Shown here: positions 43,009 through 43,172 of the stretch, in pieces
Layout: every line of letters starts with the position of its first letter
How positions within the stretch are numbered: the first letter of the stretch is position 1
Source of the DNA: Corynebacterium sp. zg-331
Lineage (GTDB): Bacteria; Actinomycetota; Actinomycetes; Mycobacteriales; Mycobacteriaceae
DNA length: 43,172 nt
Reading direction: 5' to 3'
NCBI RefSeq assembly: GCF_014267345.1
Contig: NZ_JACMYD010000010.1
Location: 1 to 43,172 of the forward strand
Program-made: the position numbers and the translations under genes
The notes under the pieces: model-generated
The model's database searches: none
What the model saw: the letters and a program-made list of their open reading frames with translations, nothing else
What the model was told of the DNA's origin: nothing

Positions 43009-43011
<3 letters not shown>

Positions 43012-43172
43012 CTCGCCCCGGGAGTGTGAGGGTGGGTGTTTAAGCCGCGTGGGCTTCTGATTGCTCCCTGTTGGGATTGGTGAGACGGTACCACATTTCG
43101 TGTTCCTTCGGTGGGATGTAGTCAATGGATCCGTGTAGTCGCTCGGTGTTGTACCAACTCACCCAGCTCGCG
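43009..43172 (-). mobile_element. IS3-family insertion sequence, one end (runs off window)
   Basis: The sequence from 43009, TGACTCGCCCCGGGAGTGTG, has the look of an IS3-family terminal repeat (typically TGAACCGCCCCGGG...). The transposase C-terminus begins 29 bases further in, on the minus strand, as expected for the right end of such an element. The other end is outside the window. Confidence 0.65.
43040..43172 (-). CDS. IS3-family transposase OrfB, C-terminal fragment (partial)
   Basis: The last 43 codons read ASWVSWYNTERLHGSIDYIP, then PKEHEMWYRLTNPNREQSEA to a TAA at 43040. YNxxRxHxxxxYxxPxE is the C-terminal signature of the IS3/IS150-type DDE (rve) integrase domain. The rest of the gene lies beyond the window edge, so completeness cannot be judged. 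Confidence 0.85.
   Translation of the reverse strand, partial: ASWVSWYNTERLHGSIDYIPPKEHEMWYRLTNPNREQSEAHAA

Overview
The window is a high-GC actinobacterial chromosome segment, almost certainly from the genus Corynebacterium. Evidence: a Glf UDP-galactopyranose mutase and an LCP-family ligase for arabinogalactan and peptidoglycan assembly, Lsr2, a McbR-type repressor with its TAGAC-N6-GTCTA type operator, a three-gene glpDFK cluster, and a gene order (uspA, glsB, mcbR, hrrSA, sodA, msrA, ldh, lcpB, pheA, phosphatase, farR, serS, ..., amidase, glf) that follows what I recall of the cg3255 to cg3191 region of C. glutamicum. Functional names resting on that gene order are from memory, not from a search.

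Layout. 1-160: tail of a 5S rRNA and the rRNA operon terminator. 268-7645: RluA-type pseudouridine synthase, two-domain UspA, GlsB-type membrane protein, McbR, a YidC paralogue, the HrrSA-type two-component system, Lsr2 and a DUF6474 protein. 7732-13540: RecB-like nuclease, a membrane-cupredoxin fusion, SodA, MsrA and L-lactate dehydrogenase. 13537-15081: AT-richer toxin/antitoxin/protease locus in which a HigA-ImmA fusion is split by a frameshift. 15106-17987: glycerophosphodiesterase, DUF5926 protein, a doubly frameshifted small membrane protein and a three-gene cassette of small proteins. 18044-24372 is a decay zone around an intact lcpB: several frameshifted secreted or membrane proteins, a degraded plasmid replication region (rep plus repB) and an IS3-type OrfA relic. 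24363-30862: amidase, prephenate dehydratase, histidine phosphatase, a farR/septum-formation/metallopeptidase operon and seryl-tRNA synthetase. 31131-38504: secreted monoglyceride-lipase-like hydrolase, a PlsC acyltransferase fused to a degenerate HAD domain, then glpD-glpF-glpK. 38576-43172: Cof-type HAD phosphatase, a second toxin-antitoxin pair with its own promoter, a secreted peptidoglycan amidase, glf, and the end of an IS3-family element that abuts the glf stop codon.

How the genes fit together. Oxidative stress and repair (SodA, MsrA, UspA) and heme sensing (HrrSA) lie on the left. Cell-envelope functions (LcpB, septum-formation protein, PGRP-type amidase, Glf) are spread through the centre and right. 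Glycerol and lipid metabolism (GDPD, lipase, PlsC, GlpD/F/K) form a thematic group: phosphodiesters and acylglycerols would yield glycerol or glycerol-3-phosphate that GlpF/GlpK/GlpD take up and oxidise.

Two patterns run through the window. At least fourteen genes have a TANNNT hexamer ending 6-10 nt before the start codon and no Shine-Dalgarno sequence, which points to leaderless transcription; this was used to choose starts. Second, frameshifts concentrate in accessory genes (13.5-24.4 kb) while housekeeping genes are intact, suggesting gene decay, although single-base assembly errors cannot be excluded from one sequence.
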